Shown here: one piece after another, positions 14,550 to 22,780 of the stretch
Layout of the letters: the number at the start of each line of letters is the position of its first letter
Numbering within the stretch: the first letter of the stretch is position 1
Program-made: the position numbers and the translations under genes
The notes under the pieces: model-generated
What the model saw: only the letters and a program-made list of their open reading frames with translations
The model's database searches: none
What the model was told of the DNA's origin: nothing
Virus record (IMG/VR): IMGVR_UViG_3300031825_000365
Span: 1 to 41,559 of that record
Source of the DNA: a virus
Strand: one strand, 5' to 3'
Length of the DNA: 41,559 nt

Positions 14550-17342
14550 TCACCCCAACTGTGGTTTCAATCCAAATCGATGTTGCATAGCACGACCAGC
14601 TTCGCTGTTCCCAGCCCTGATCGCACCACCGAGACGCTTATCGATCTGCCGCCACAGCATGTCGATCGACAGTGAGCCGTCCGTATGCTGGCGGACTTGA
14701 ACTTCAGGCTCCGATGGCGCCCCAGTCATGTTTATGTTCACTACCGGGCTACGACCAGCCGTCGCGTTTCCAACTGAATTCGAAACGAGTGGAGTCACGT
14801 ACCCCCCATCTGCACCACTCATGAGGTAAGTTCTACCTCCCTCCGAATACAGCTCGGGACCAAGTTCATTAACCCGGTACAGCGAGTTTGCTGCAGTCGG
14901 GCCACCAGAAGCGCGCGAACCTGCAAGCGCCGTTCCAGATCCCCAGGGGCCACTGCGCAACGCAGACACATCCCCAGTCATTGTTCCGCCCACTTGCGAC
15001 GACGAGAATCCACCGTCGGAAGATCCGAGAAAATTTCCCACCAACCCGGCCATTGCTTGGCGTGCAGCGATCCGCGCCAAGTCAGCTACTACCGAAGTCG
15101 CGAAGTCCGCGAACGATAATTTCCCTGTTGTCGCGAAGCGGACAATCGCATCCTCCATGCCCTGGAAGGCATTGGAGAAAAGCCCCTTCGTCTGATCGGC
15201 AACGTTCGAAGCCGAATTCAGATAGTTTTCGAGCGCCGACTTGGCGCCGTTCTTCCAATCTGCCTGGGCACTTCGCACCTGGTCGAAGTACTCCTGCTGC
15301 ATAGACAGCCGGAGCTGAAGGTGTTCCTGTAGGAGCTTGGTTTCGCTCTGGTAGGTCTCCTGCGTTATCTGGCCGGAGGCCATCGAACGATCAAACTGCG
15401 CCTGCTGGCGCTGGTAGTCCCTCAGGATCCCTTGGCGCGCCCTAAGCTCTTCCTGGGCGCGATCACCCAGCCCCACCCCCGCAACTTGATCCGCGTACTG
15501 CTGCTGTTCCAGATCCCGAGTGGCGGCCAAGCTGGCGCGCAAGGCTTCGACCTTGGCGGTTTCCTGCTTGGTGCGTAGCTCCTTCTCGGCGGCCACGTTC
15601 AGATCAAGCTGGCGGCGCAGCAGATCTTGCTGGGCCAGCAGACTCTTCTGATCCGCCGTCAGGACTTTCTTGTCCTTCAGGTCGGCGATCTGCTGTTCGA
15701 ACTCAGCGCGCTTCTGTCCCCAGGTTGCCAGCTTGCCTTCGCTGGTGATCTGAGCCTGCAAGGAAGCTTCTGCTTCTCGGTATTGCTGGATGAGCTTAGT
15801 AGCGGCATCGTCCGTGTGAGGCTTTTTGGCGCCCTTGTCCTCGAACTGCCGGTCAACGGCGGCGCGTGCGGCCTTTATCTGCTCATCCGAGAGCTTCGTG
15901 CCATCCTTTTGCGACTTGATGATCCACGCATCTAGATCGGCCACCGCTTTCCGATACTTGTCCGCTTTGGATGCGCCCTCTTCAATGATGCGCGCAATTT
16001 GTTCGCGAGACTGAATCGCCTCCCGGTTGATCCGGACGAGTTCCGATTGCGCTTTGGCTGCGTCTTCCGCCTCTTTCCGCTGGGCGATCAGCGCATCACG
16101 ACGCCCTTCTGCATCCTTGAGGCCGGCCCTCTCCTTATCGCTGATCGTTGCGCCGGCCTCAGCGGCGATCCGAATATTCTCAGCACGCTGGCGAATCTCA
16201 CGCTCGACCACCCGCAAGGTCTCATCGACCGTGGTCTCACGACCGATGTCCAGCATCTTGTCCCAAGCCCAAGAGGCGGCTGAGCCCAGCTTGTTCCATG
16301 CCGATTCGAGCGACCCCAGGTTCTCCTTCTGCGCGGCGGTTCTGCCAGTGAGTTCCGATGCCGCCTGCCTCGCGACAAGCTCAACGGCCTCCTGCGCCCG
16401 ACCTTGGTCCGTCAAGGCTTGGGCCTGAGCGTAGATGGTGCCCGTCAGAATCCCATACCGCTCGTTGAGTTCCACAACCGCGGCAACCGGGTCCTTTCCA
16501 AGCTTTGCGAAGACCTCAACAGTCTTTTCAATCTCCACGCCAGTCGCACGCTGCATCTCAGCAGCAATGAGCGCCACGTCAGCTAGCGCGGTGCCGGACA
16601 GCTTCCCGGAGGCGGCAACCGCATTCAATGCCTGAACTGCGCGTGAATGGCTACCCGTGACTTCGCCCAAGCCGCGCGCCAGCAAACCCAAGTTATCCGC
16701 CGTGACACCCGCAGCATTCCCATTCAGAATCAATGCTTCACGGAAGTTCTCGGCTTCGGAGGATCCCTTTACCCACGCCGCGGCTACTGCGGCAACGGCG
16801 CCCGCCGCAAGGGTGTACGGATTAACTAGGCCCATTAACGCGCCACCCAACGCGCGTGCCGCGGGCACGATCCCGCCGAACATGTCCTTTAGCTGGCCGC
16901 CTTGCTGGAGCAACACCGTCAGCGGCTGCTGCCCGCCCTGGAGGGACACCACAATGTCGGTCAACTGCGCAGGCACACCACGCAGGGCAGCGGCCTGTTG
17001 GGCGGCGCTGATCCCGTACTGGTTGAGTTGCTTCCCCGCGCCGGCCGCCGCTGCGCCCGTCGCGGCGAGCTTCGATTTCAGCTCGTCCAGGATCGAAGTG
17101 GGTACTTCACGCAGCGCAGCGTTGTACAGAATTTGCTGCTTCCGCGTGTAGTCGATGGTGTTCGCCTGGTTCACCAGGGCATCCACTCGGCGACGCTCGG
17201 CGGCGGTCAGCCTGGCATAGTCCGCCTGGGCAGATTGCGACATGTCGCTGGTGCCGCGCTTCGCCGTCGCAATGGCGGTATCGAACTGCGAAGTATCGAC
17301 AACAATGTCTAACCGCGCAGTCCCTATGCTTTCCTGTGCCAT
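14550..17342 (-). CDS. Tail tape measure protein (930 aa)
   Basis: The tail-length ruler and scaffold. The N-terminal part carries the TMP-type helical region (AAQQAAALRGVPAQLTDIV). A Gly/Ala-rich hydrophobic segment lies about residues 185-215, and long Gln/Glu/Lys/Ala coiled-coil stretches fill residues 370-680. The C-terminal third contains the lambda-family end (FADFATSVVADLARIAARQA, then SGGPTAANSLYRVNE-GPE). Its length and position after the tail chaperone pair are as expected. It starts two bases after the stop of the G-T frameshift ORF. Confidence 0.93.
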   Translation of the reverse strand: MAQESIGTARLDIVVDTSQFDTAIATAKRGTSDMSQSAQADYARLTAAERRRVDALVNQANTIDYTRKQQILYNAALREVPTSILDELKSKLAATGAAAAGAGKQLNQYGISAAQQAAALRGVPAQLTDIVVSLQGGQQPLTVLLQQGGQLKDMFGGIVPAARALGGALMGLVNPYTLAAGAVAAVAAAWVKGSSEAENFREALILNGNAAGVTADNLGLLARGLGEVTGSHSRAVQALNAVAASGKLSGTALADVALIAAEMQRATGVEIEKTVEVFAKLGKDPVAAVVELNERYGILTGTIYAQAQALTDQGRAQEAVELVARQAASELTGRTAAQKENLGSLESAWNKLGSAASWAWDKMLDIGRETTVDETLRVVEREIRQRAENIRIAAEAGATISDKERAGLKDAEGRRDALIAQRKEAEDAAKAQSELVRINREAIQSREQIARIIEEGASKADKYRKAVADLDAWIIKSQKDGTKLSDEQIKAARAAVDRQFEDKGAKKPHTDDAATKLIQQYREAEASLQAQITSEGKLATWGQKRAEFEQQIADLKDKKVLTADQKSLLAQQDLLRRQLDLNVAAEKELRTKQETAKVEALRASLAATRDLEQQQYADQVAGVGLGDRAQEELRARQGILRDYQRQQAQFDRSMASGQITQETYQSETKLLQEHLQLRLSMQQEYFDQVRSAQADWKNGAKSALENYLNSASNVADQTKGLFSNAFQGMEDAIVRFATTGKLSFADFATSVVADLARIAARQAMAGLVGNFLGSSDGGFSSSQVGGTMTGDVSALRSGPWGSGTALAGSRASGGPTAANSLYRVNELGPELYSEGGRTYLMSGADGGYVTPLVSNSVGNATAGRSPVVNINMTGAPSEPEVQVRQHTDGSLSIDMLWRQIDKRLGGAIRAGNSEAGRAMQHRFGLKPQLG

Positions 17343-17344
17343 AT

Positions 17345-17662
17345 TCAGCTCTTGTGTAGAAACTCCAGGGCCGCACGCTCAACCATTCGCAGCATGTCCA
17401 TGACCTGCCGCTGGCGTTTGCGCCGAACACCCCGCAAACGCAGATCGGCTTGCAGCGCCAAGTAGTCCAGTCCGATAGGGCCGCCCGCGCCAACACGCCA
17501 TTGCGTTTGATTGCGGATGAAGAGCGCGAAGGCATCAGCCAGTTCCGGTAACACTTCGGGAACTGGCCTCTTAAACAGCGCGGGCCGAGATCGAATGCCG
17601 GCCAGCGCGAGCGCAGTGGCGGATGGTGGCGTCCAATAGAACGCCGCCACCGCCGCCTTTAG
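17345..17662 (-). CDS. Frameshift extension of the tail chaperone (lambda gpT-like part of GT)
   Basis: This frame follows the A AAA AAC slippery site and is in the -1 frame relative to gpG. It reads LKAAVAAFYWTPP.. and contains the typical QWR.G.GG..GLDY.A segment of DUF1799/gpT-like proteins (residues about 50-65 after the GTG at 17650). The only near start is a GTG with no ribosome-binding site, so the sequence favours synthesis as a fusion with the 103-aa product, as in lambda G-GT. The extension ends two bases before the tape measure gene. Confidence 0.75.
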   Translation of the reverse strand, partial: LKAAVAAFYWTPPSATALALAGIRSRPALFKRPVPEVLPELADAFALFIRNQTQWRVGAGGPIGLDYLALQADLRLRGVRRKRQRQVMDMLRMVERAALEFLHKS

Positions 17663-17970
17663 TTTTTTTCCAGTTCGACCTGCAGCGCGCGGTTGTAGGC
17701 CTGCACGATGGCGAGGTCAGCCCCTGGCTGGTGCTGCCGCAGCGCATTTACACCCGACTCGTCCAGCGGCATGTCTGCATTCCAGCGCTCGACCAGCTCC
17801 AGCAAGAGGCCGCCCGTGGAAAGCTTGCCCTTCTCGACCTTTGCCATGAGCGCGCGGTACTCGTCGTCAGTCTTGTGGCGAAACGCCAGCTCCAACTTTT
17901 GAGTGCGGCCCTGCCCGGTGATCGTCACCGTCGCTTCGATGACGGGATTCCCTTTGATGATGAACGTCAT
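17659..17970 (-). CDS. Tail assembly chaperone (lambda gpG-like, 103 aa)
   Basis: A short helical protein directly after the major tail protein, where lambda G is found. It ends ..VELEKN with the stop TAA directly after the slippery heptamer at 17668-17662. Ribosomes that shift -1 there continue into the gpT-like frame, making a long GT fusion. Both forms bind the tape measure protein during tail assembly. Confidence 0.8.
   Translation of the reverse strand: MTFIIKGNPVIEATVTITGQGRTQKLELAFRHKTDDEYRALMAKVEKGKLSTGGLLLELVERWNADMPLDESGVNALRQHQPGADLAIVQAYNRALQVELEKN
17662..17668 (-). promoter_or_regulatory. Programmed -1 ribosomal frameshift site (A AAA AAC)
   Basis: On the minus strand the codons are CTG GAA AAA AAC TAA. 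The heptamer A-AAA-AAC has the exact X-XXY-YYZ phase for -1 slippage, and the stop follows immediately. The -1 frame joins the downstream gpT-like ORF without interruption. Confidence 0.8.
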
Positions 17971-17972
17971 GC

Positions 17973-18626
17973 TTAGACCTCGTCGTAGGTCACGGTGTCG
18001 GCGATCAGCGACAGCGTGAAGGTGTTCTGCAGGTTGACGTTCTGCCCGCCGGTCGCTTCCTTGCGGAAGGAGGGATAGCCGTAGTAGTACGTAACGCTTC
18101 CGTCCGGATAGGTGGTTTCGAGCACCACCGGCAGGCGCAAACGGTCGGCAGCGATGAGCGCCTTGTACCAGGGCTTCTTGCGGTCGTAGTCGTGCGTGTA
18201 GGTCAGCACCAGAGGGGTCTTCACCGTGGGCTTTTGCTGTTGCTTGCCGGTCGGGTCTTCGGTGTACTGATAGGTGTGGTACTGCTGCTCGCCGCCAGTG
18301 ATCTGCACGTCGGTGATCTGATCAAGGCTGACCCATTCACTCACTTTGCGGTAGGTGCCAGCGCCCTGCCCGGCCGGATACAGCCGAAGTTCCGTGGTAT
18401 CGGCGCCCTCGATCTTGAAGCCATCGGCTGTGACGCCAGAGGCGCGAAACACGGAGTTGTCCAGCGCCGGCCAGCCTGAAGACAGCACCAACACGTCGCC
18501 CGCCGTGGGCGGGGTAGTCGTCGTTCCGGTCGGGTCGACCCCGTTTGTCACCGCAGTGATCGCCACCGCCTGCGCAAGTGCCGTCGAAATGCGAAATTGC
18601 GATCCGTTGATAAAGATGGAAGACAT
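17973..18626 (-). CDS. Major tail (tube) protein (217 aa)
   Basis: The tail-tube protomer. A 217-aa beta-rich protein in the lambda gpV position, with the short N-terminus SSIFINGSQFRIS and a central GVTADGFKIEGADTTEL. It is preceded by its own terminator/leader segment at 18643-18667 and a TTTTCC-rich gap, and is followed by the tail chaperone gene three bases later. Synteny gives the identification. Confidence 0.85.
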   Translation of the reverse strand: MSSIFINGSQFRISTALAQAVAITAVTNGVDPTGTTTTPPTAGDVLVLSSGWPALDNSVFRASGVTADGFKIEGADTTELRLYPAGQGAGTYRKVSEWVSLDQITDVQITGGEQQYHTYQYTEDPTGKQQQKPTVKTPLVLTYTHDYDRKKPWYKALIAADRLRLPVVLETTYPDGSVTYYYGYPSFRKEATGGQNVNLQNTFTLSLIADTVTYDEV

Positions 18627-18642
18627 TTGTTTTCCTCAAATG

Positions 18643-18667
18643 AAAAACCCGGCGCGGAGCCGGGTTT
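18643..18667 (-). terminator. Internal terminator before the major tail gene
   Basis: AAACCCGGC-TCCGC-GCCGGGTTT followed by a T-run on the minus strand. It lies between the tail-completion gene and the major tail protein. Confidence 0.85.
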
Positions 18668-18687
18668 GATATAGAAGCGGGAGAAAG

Positions 18688-19047
18688 TCAGGAGGGAAGG
18701 AACCAGATGCCGAAGTCCTGGCGGGTGCCGTACTTCTTGATTGCCTCTTCGTAGAGGCTGGTGGGAGAGCCGTAGGGCTCCACGGCCGGAAAGTCGCTTT
18801 CGCACAGGGCGGTGCCGATCTGGTCGGCGATAGAGCTCGCCTGCGCCCGCGTCGTAGCCCAGACAAACACCTGCAAGCGCTGGTGCCGCTTCTCGCGGCG
18901 CTTGCCGTCGACGTACCAACGCTCTTGCCCGCCCGCGCCCTGGTAAATGATCAGCGGGAACTCCGGCTTGTCCGGCGTGACATCCGGATACGCGCGCCCG
19001 CCGACCAATGGCCCCAGAAGCGCTTTCAATTTGGACTCAAGTGTCAT
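18688..19047 (-). CDS. Tail completion / DUF3168-like protein (119 aa)
   Basis: A 119-aa DUF3168/gpU-like protein (SKLKALLGPLVGGRAYPDVTPDKPEFPLIIYQ). It terminates the tail tube and joins it to the connector. The pattern of early Ala-Leu repeats and Pro-Leu-Ile-Tyr-Gln is characteristic. It overlaps the preceding HK97 gp10-like gene by eleven bases. Confidence 0.85.
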   Translation of the reverse strand: MTLESKLKALLGPLVGGRAYPDVTPDKPEFPLIIYQGAGGQERWYVDGKRREKRHQRLQVFVWATTRAQASSIADQIGTALCESDFPAVEPYGSPTSLYEEAIKKYGTRQDFGIWFLPS

Positions 19048-19564
19048 CGTTCACCTCCCTCCCCGCCAGAAGCTCAGGCAGACGTTGCCGCCCGCGCTGG
19101 ATCATTGCCGCCTGCGCCCGAGGCGAAGCGGCTTCGTACGCCGGACGGAGGAAAGGTGAGGCTGGCACCCATTTCGGCGTCGCAAGCTTGCGGCGCTTGT
19201 CCGTGACATAGGTGCCGTCCGACTTCCTTATCACCGGATAGATCTGCCAGTGTCCGAACTCGACCAGGTGCCCGTGCGGCGCCTTGCGCTTGTTCCAGGT
19301 GACCGCGTACTGGACCTCTTTGTCACCCGAGTACCGCTCGCGGAAGGCCAAGTAAATCGCCTCCGCAAGGGGAATTCTCGGTCCCGACTCGCCGACCGCC
19401 CCCTGGCCGCTTCGCGGAGCCCGCACCTTCGCCTCGTCTCGCAGCACCTCGCCACCAGCAACGGCCATGGATCGCGCCAGGCTGACCCGTGCGGGTCCCA
19501 ACAGCCGATCCAAGCCCGCCGACCAGCCGGAGGTGTCGAAAGTCGCCTGCAGCCCTCTAGCCAT
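19037..19564 (-). CDS. HK97 gp10-like connector/tail protein (175 aa)
   Basis: A 175-aa protein of the HK97-gp10/SPP1 gp16.1-type family, with the typical opening of a Gly-Leu..Leu-Leu helix, VRAPRSGQGAVGESGPRI and HLVEFGH. It lies between the head closure gene and DUF3168, as in HK97-type genomes. Confidence 0.85.
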   Translation of the reverse strand: MARGLQATFDTSGWSAGLDRLLGPARVSLARSMAVAGGEVLRDEAKVRAPRSGQGAVGESGPRIPLAEAIYLAFRERYSGDKEVQYAVTWNKRKAPHGHLVEFGHWQIYPVIRKSDGTYVTDKRRKLATPKWVPASPFLRPAYEAASPRAQAAMIQRGRQRLPELLAGREVNDDT

Positions 19565-19910
19565 CGTTGCCCCCCTGCTCGCAGATCAAATCCGTCCACT
19601 GTCGTCGCGCAAGGTCCATCCGTACGTTCTTGATATCGAATGGATCGCCAACCGGCTGGCCGTCGAAGAGTTCCAGCACGCGCATTCCCTGGTCAATTCC
19701 GCGACGGAACCGGATGCGAAAGCTGTATGCGTTGATGGAAGCACCCATGTTGTCCTGGTTGCGTGTGATCGCGCCCATGCCTGTCTGACCGCGCGGATCT
19801 GATCGAACGGTTACCACCTCAACCCAGGCACCATTGGGCTGGCCGACTTCGTCAGCGCTGTCCTCGCGCCGTTCGATTCGAATCCAGGTGCGTAAGGTTC
19901 CGGCCCTCAT
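19557..19910 (-). CDS. Head closure / head-tail adaptor (117 aa)
   Basis: A 117-aa SPP1 gp16-like or lambda FII-like head-tail adaptor with MRAGTLRTWIRIERRE and a beta-rich body ending in LICEQGG. The four-base overlap with the gp6-like connector (19907-19910) and the eight-base overlap with the gp10-like gene place it in the connector cluster. Confidence 0.83.
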   Translation of the reverse strand: MRAGTLRTWIRIERREDSADEVGQPNGAWVEVVTVRSDPRGQTGMGAITRNQDNMGASINAYSFRIRFRRGIDQGMRVLELFDGQPVGDPFDIKNVRMDLARRQWTDLICEQGGNDG

Positions 19911-20383
19911 GGCATCATTTCCCGGCGGTCAGCGCGCACCAGTTCCGAAATGCCCTGCGGCAGTCTTATCGCACTTGCTCCGATCACCACTTCTTCGCGG
20001 TTCGCGTACAGGTTCCCGAGCGTCAGCCGCACCGCCGCTTCAATGCGCGGCGTGGCGACCATGCCGTATAGAACACGGTGAAAGCCGATCTTGGCTTCCT
20101 TCAGCCGTTCTTCTGCCAGATCGACCGCCATCTTGCGCGCCGCCGTGTTGTTGATCGCCCCCGCCCCGGCCATCGCCGCGTCGTAAGCATCCTGCGCTTC
20201 ACCCGCAGCGGCCGGCAGAGCATCCTGCGCCGCAACAAGTTCGGCCGCAGTGGCAAAGAACGCGCGATTCAGGTAACCCGCGATGGCGCTTTCCGCGCTA
20301 GCTAGCAGCTTTTCGAGCAGTGGCGCGTCCGCCGGATCAGCGCTGCACTGGACAATGCACTCCTCCGGGGTGAGCAGTGCCAT
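19907..20383 (-). CDS. Head-tail connector gp6-like (158 aa)
   Basis: A gp6/QLRG-family head-tail connector. The helical N-terminus (LTPEECIVQCSADPADAPLLEKLLASAESAIAGYLNR) and the body are typical, with an extra Ala-rich insertion (residues about 48-85) compared with short members. It follows the 84-aa gene by two bases. Confidence 0.8.
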   Translation of the reverse strand: MALLTPEECIVQCSADPADAPLLEKLLASAESAIAGYLNRAFFATAAELVAAQDALPAAAGEAQDAYDAAMAGAGAINNTAARKMAVDLAEERLKEAKIGFHRVLYGMVATPRIEAAVRLTLGNLYANREEVVIGASAIRLPQGISELVRADRREMMP

Positions 20384-20385
20384 GG

Positions 20386-20640
20386 TCAGTCCTTCTTGCC
20401 TTCGGCCAGGGCCAAGCGCAGCTTGTCCAAGCCCCAGCGCTTGTCATACTTGATCTCGTCCGCGTCGAGTTTCGCCATGAGTTCGGCCTTTTCGCTCGCG
20501 TCGCCCTCAGGCTCTTCCAGTGCGTCCAGGTCATGAGCGGCCGGCAGCAGCCACACCGGACATTCATCGCCGGCGGGATATTCGACCGGGTAGATTTCGC
20601 CTTTCGGCACAGCGCGGATCGTCTTGATCAGCTTCGGCAT
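20386..20640 (-). CDS. Hypothetical head-region protein (84 aa)
   Basis: An acidic 84-aa protein between the capsid and the gp6-like connector. Its C-terminus KRWGLDKLRLALAEGKKD resembles LEM/SAP-like short helical ends, but this is only suggestive. It may be a head decoration or assembly factor. Preceded by a stable hairpin at 20659-20686. Confidence 0.65.
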   Translation of the reverse strand: MPKLIKTIRAVPKGEIYPVEYPAGDECPVWLLPAAHDLDALEEPEGDASEKAELMAKLDADEIKYDKRWGLDKLRLALAEGKKD

Positions 20641-20658
20641 TTTTTTCTCCGATGTAGT

Positions 20659-20686
20659 GGAGGGACGCCCTTCTGGCGCCCCTCCT
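20659..20686 (-). terminator. Stable hairpin after the capsid gene (weak or no terminator)
   Basis: GGAGGGGCGCC-AGAAG-GGCGTCCCTCC forms a long stem on the minus strand but lacks a T-run. It may protect the capsid mRNA 3' end or lower downstream expression. Confidence 0.5.
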
Positions 20687-20693
20687 TGGCTCG

Positions 20694-21938
20694 TTACGCC
20701 GCCGCGATCTTCATCGCGCGCATCGGCTCGGGGTTGTGGACACCGCCGCCCACGCGCTTGGTCGTGTAGAACAGCACGAAGGGCTTGTTGGTGTAGGGAT
20801 CACGCAGCACCTTCACGCCTACCCGGTCGTAGATGGTGTAGGTCCGCTTGAAGTCCCCGAACAGCACGGCGGCCGCGCCAGCGACCGCATCAGGCATATC
20901 CGGAACCTCGCTGAGCGGGAAGCCGCCGAGCGTGGAGGGCTGGCCTGCCACCATGGACGGCTGCCACAGATAGTTGCCTTGGCCGTCCTTCAGCTTGCGA
21001 ACCAGGCCCTGGGTCTTGCGGTTCATGGCGAATCGCGCGTTGCCCGTGAAGGCCGAGGGCAGGTCATAGATCAGGTCGATGACGCCATCCGAGGTGATGG
21101 CCGCCGCAGCGCCGCTGTTCACCACCTTGATCGCGCCGAAGGGATGCTTGGCGGCATTGGCCCCGCCAACGATGTAGGTCAGGATGCCGAAGGGCTTGCT
21201 GGCGCCATCGCCCGAAACATAAGCCAGACCTTCCTGCTTGGCGAACTCGGTTTCCACCTCCCCGGCGAGCCAGCTTTCCAGGCTGATCGCGGAATCGTCC
21301 AGCAGTTGCTGCGTGGCGGCGGGATTGGCGTAAATCTCGCCCCAGCCGAAACCCAGCGAGGCAAAGCCCGCGGTATTCGTCTGCGGGCGCGCGGCAGTTT
21401 CGCCAACCCAGCCCGAGGCCGTACCGCCCAGGTTGTACAGCTTGGTGAGGCCGGCGCCAGACACGGGCTGAACGGTTGCCAGCTGGCGCATGGGCGAAAC
21501 CAGCACCAGCCTGTCCGTGATCGTGCGGTCCCACTCCACCGGAGCGAGGTAGCCGCCCTCTTCCGCGGCGCCCTTGTTCAAGGCGGCCTGCACATCGCCC
21601 TTTTTGAAGTGGGCATTGAACGCGTCGCTATACTCCGCGTCCTTCAGCCGTTGGCCGCTGCCGTCGCCCATCTGGGCCGATGCGATCTTCAGATTGGCGT
21701 CATCGATGGCCGATTGGAGCCGGCTGATGTCGGCGTTGATCTTTTCGACCTTGAGCGCTTGTAGGGCGTCGTGCGTGCCCTTTTTGACCTCGTCCAGCTG
21801 CTTCGTGTGCTCGTCCTTGAACGTGGCGAAGGCTTGGTTCAGCTGGTTAACCAGATCCTTGATATCCCCCGGAGCGCCGGCGTCAGCGCGAACGGAGACC
21901 AGCCCGCGGGGTACGCGGGCATTCGATTGTTGCTTCAT
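20694..21938 (-). CDS. HK97-family major capsid protein (414 aa)
   Basis: The major head protein. The N-terminal ~100 residues form a charged coiled coil (KDLVNQLNQAFATFKDEHTK..), the delta/scaffold domain cut off by the prohead protease in HK97. The capsid fold follows (AAEEGGYLAPVEWDRTI, WVGETAARPQT, LVRKLKDGQGNYLWQPS). It is transcribed directly after the protease with a two-base gap. Confidence 0.95.
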   Translation of the reverse strand: MKQQSNARVPRGLVSVRADAGAPGDIKDLVNQLNQAFATFKDEHTKQLDEVKKGTHDALQALKVEKINADISRLQSAIDDANLKIASAQMGDGSGQRLKDAEYSDAFNAHFKKGDVQAALNKGAAEEGGYLAPVEWDRTITDRLVLVSPMRQLATVQPVSGAGLTKLYNLGGTASGWVGETAARPQTNTAGFASLGFGWGEIYANPAATQQLLDDSAISLESWLAGEVETEFAKQEGLAYVSGDGASKPFGILTYIVGGANAAKHPFGAIKVVNSGAAAAITSDGVIDLIYDLPSAFTGNARFAMNRKTQGLVRKLKDGQGNYLWQPSMVAGQPSTLGGFPLSEVPDMPDAVAGAAAVLFGDFKRTYTIYDRVGVKVLRDPYTNKPFVLFYTTKRVGGGVHNPEPMRAMKIAAA

Positions 21939-21940
21939 GT

Positions 21941-22780
21941 TTAACCTCGCAGGGTTGTAAGTGTGGTTTGCAGCAGGGCTGCTACGTCGTCACCAGCGCA
22001 CGGCGTGGTGGTTGTGGCAGCGCTCGGCTTGCCGGAAAAAAGTGCTTTGAACGTGTCGCGACGAGAGGAGCGGCTGTATCCGGCGCGAGCCATTGCCGCT
22101 TCCACCTGGGCCAAGGCCCGCCGTTCCCCGTTCGACTGCGGCTGCTCGGTGACGGCGGCGCCATCGAGCAGGCCAGTGGCGAAACCATCCTCCACCGCCT
22201 GATCAGCTCCGATCCAGGTTTCCTTGTCCATGAGCGCTGCGGCCTGTTTCGATGTCAAGCCCGTTCGGGCTGCGTAAACCTGCGCCATCGCTTCATCGAA
22301 CGGCTCCAGCTTTGCGGCTGCGTCGACCAGGTCGTGCCGGTTTCCGATGGCTACTGCCCAGGCGTTGTGGATCATCAGGAACGATCCCTGACCCATCAGG
22401 ATTTCATCGCCCGCCATCGCAATGACAGACGCCGCCGACGCTGCAAGCCCCAACACCTTGATAGTGACCTTGGCCTTGTGCTCGCGAAACGCGTTGTAGA
22501 TCGCGACCCCTTCGAAGAAATTGCCGCCGGGTGAATTCATGTTCACCGTCACGTCCCGCGCCCCGATGGATCGCAGCGCGGCCTGTATGCGCTTGACCGT
22601 CACGCCACTGCCATCCCAGGTTTCCCCGATGGCATCGTAGATAGAAATCGTCGCGTCTTCCTCCCCGCCGGCGGCGCGCACCTGAGGCGCCCACCGCTCC
22701 AGTGCGTCTGGACGCAGATCGAAGTCGGCGGCACCAAGACGGGCATCCGCCTTGATCTCAGGCAATTGCAGCAGGCTCAT
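21941..22780 (-). CDS. Prohead protease, ClpP-type (279 aa)
   Basis: A ClpP/S49-like head maturation protease. I start at the ATG at 22780 (preceded by AAAAAGGAAA), not 22891, because the longer frame overlaps most of the portal gene's end. The likely catalytic Ser is S115 in GLAASAASVIA and His is H138 in FLMIHNA, and the SPGGN oxyanion segment lies at 83-87. The C-terminal region is Ala/Thr-rich. The start overlaps the portal gene by 23 bases. Confidence 0.9.
   Translation of the reverse strand: MSLLQLPEIKADARLGAADFDLRPDALERWAPQVRAAGGEEDATISIYDAIGETWDGSGVTVKRIQAALRSIGARDVTVNMNSPGGNFFEGVAIYNAFREHKAKVTIKVLGLAASAASVIAMAGDEILMGQGSFLMIHNAWAVAIGNRHDLVDAAAKLEPFDEAMAQVYAARTGLTSKQAAALMDKETWIGADQAVEDGFATGLLDGAAVTEQPQSNGERRALAQVEAAMARAGYSRSSRRDTFKALFSGKPSAATTTTPCAGDDVAALLQTTLTTLRG

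Noticed and set aside
20736-21764. Long plus-strand frame (342 codons) opposite the capsid gene
   Set aside because: It is a shadow of the well-supported major capsid gene. It has no ribosome-binding site, and its composition is that of an antisense frame in G+C-rich DNA.
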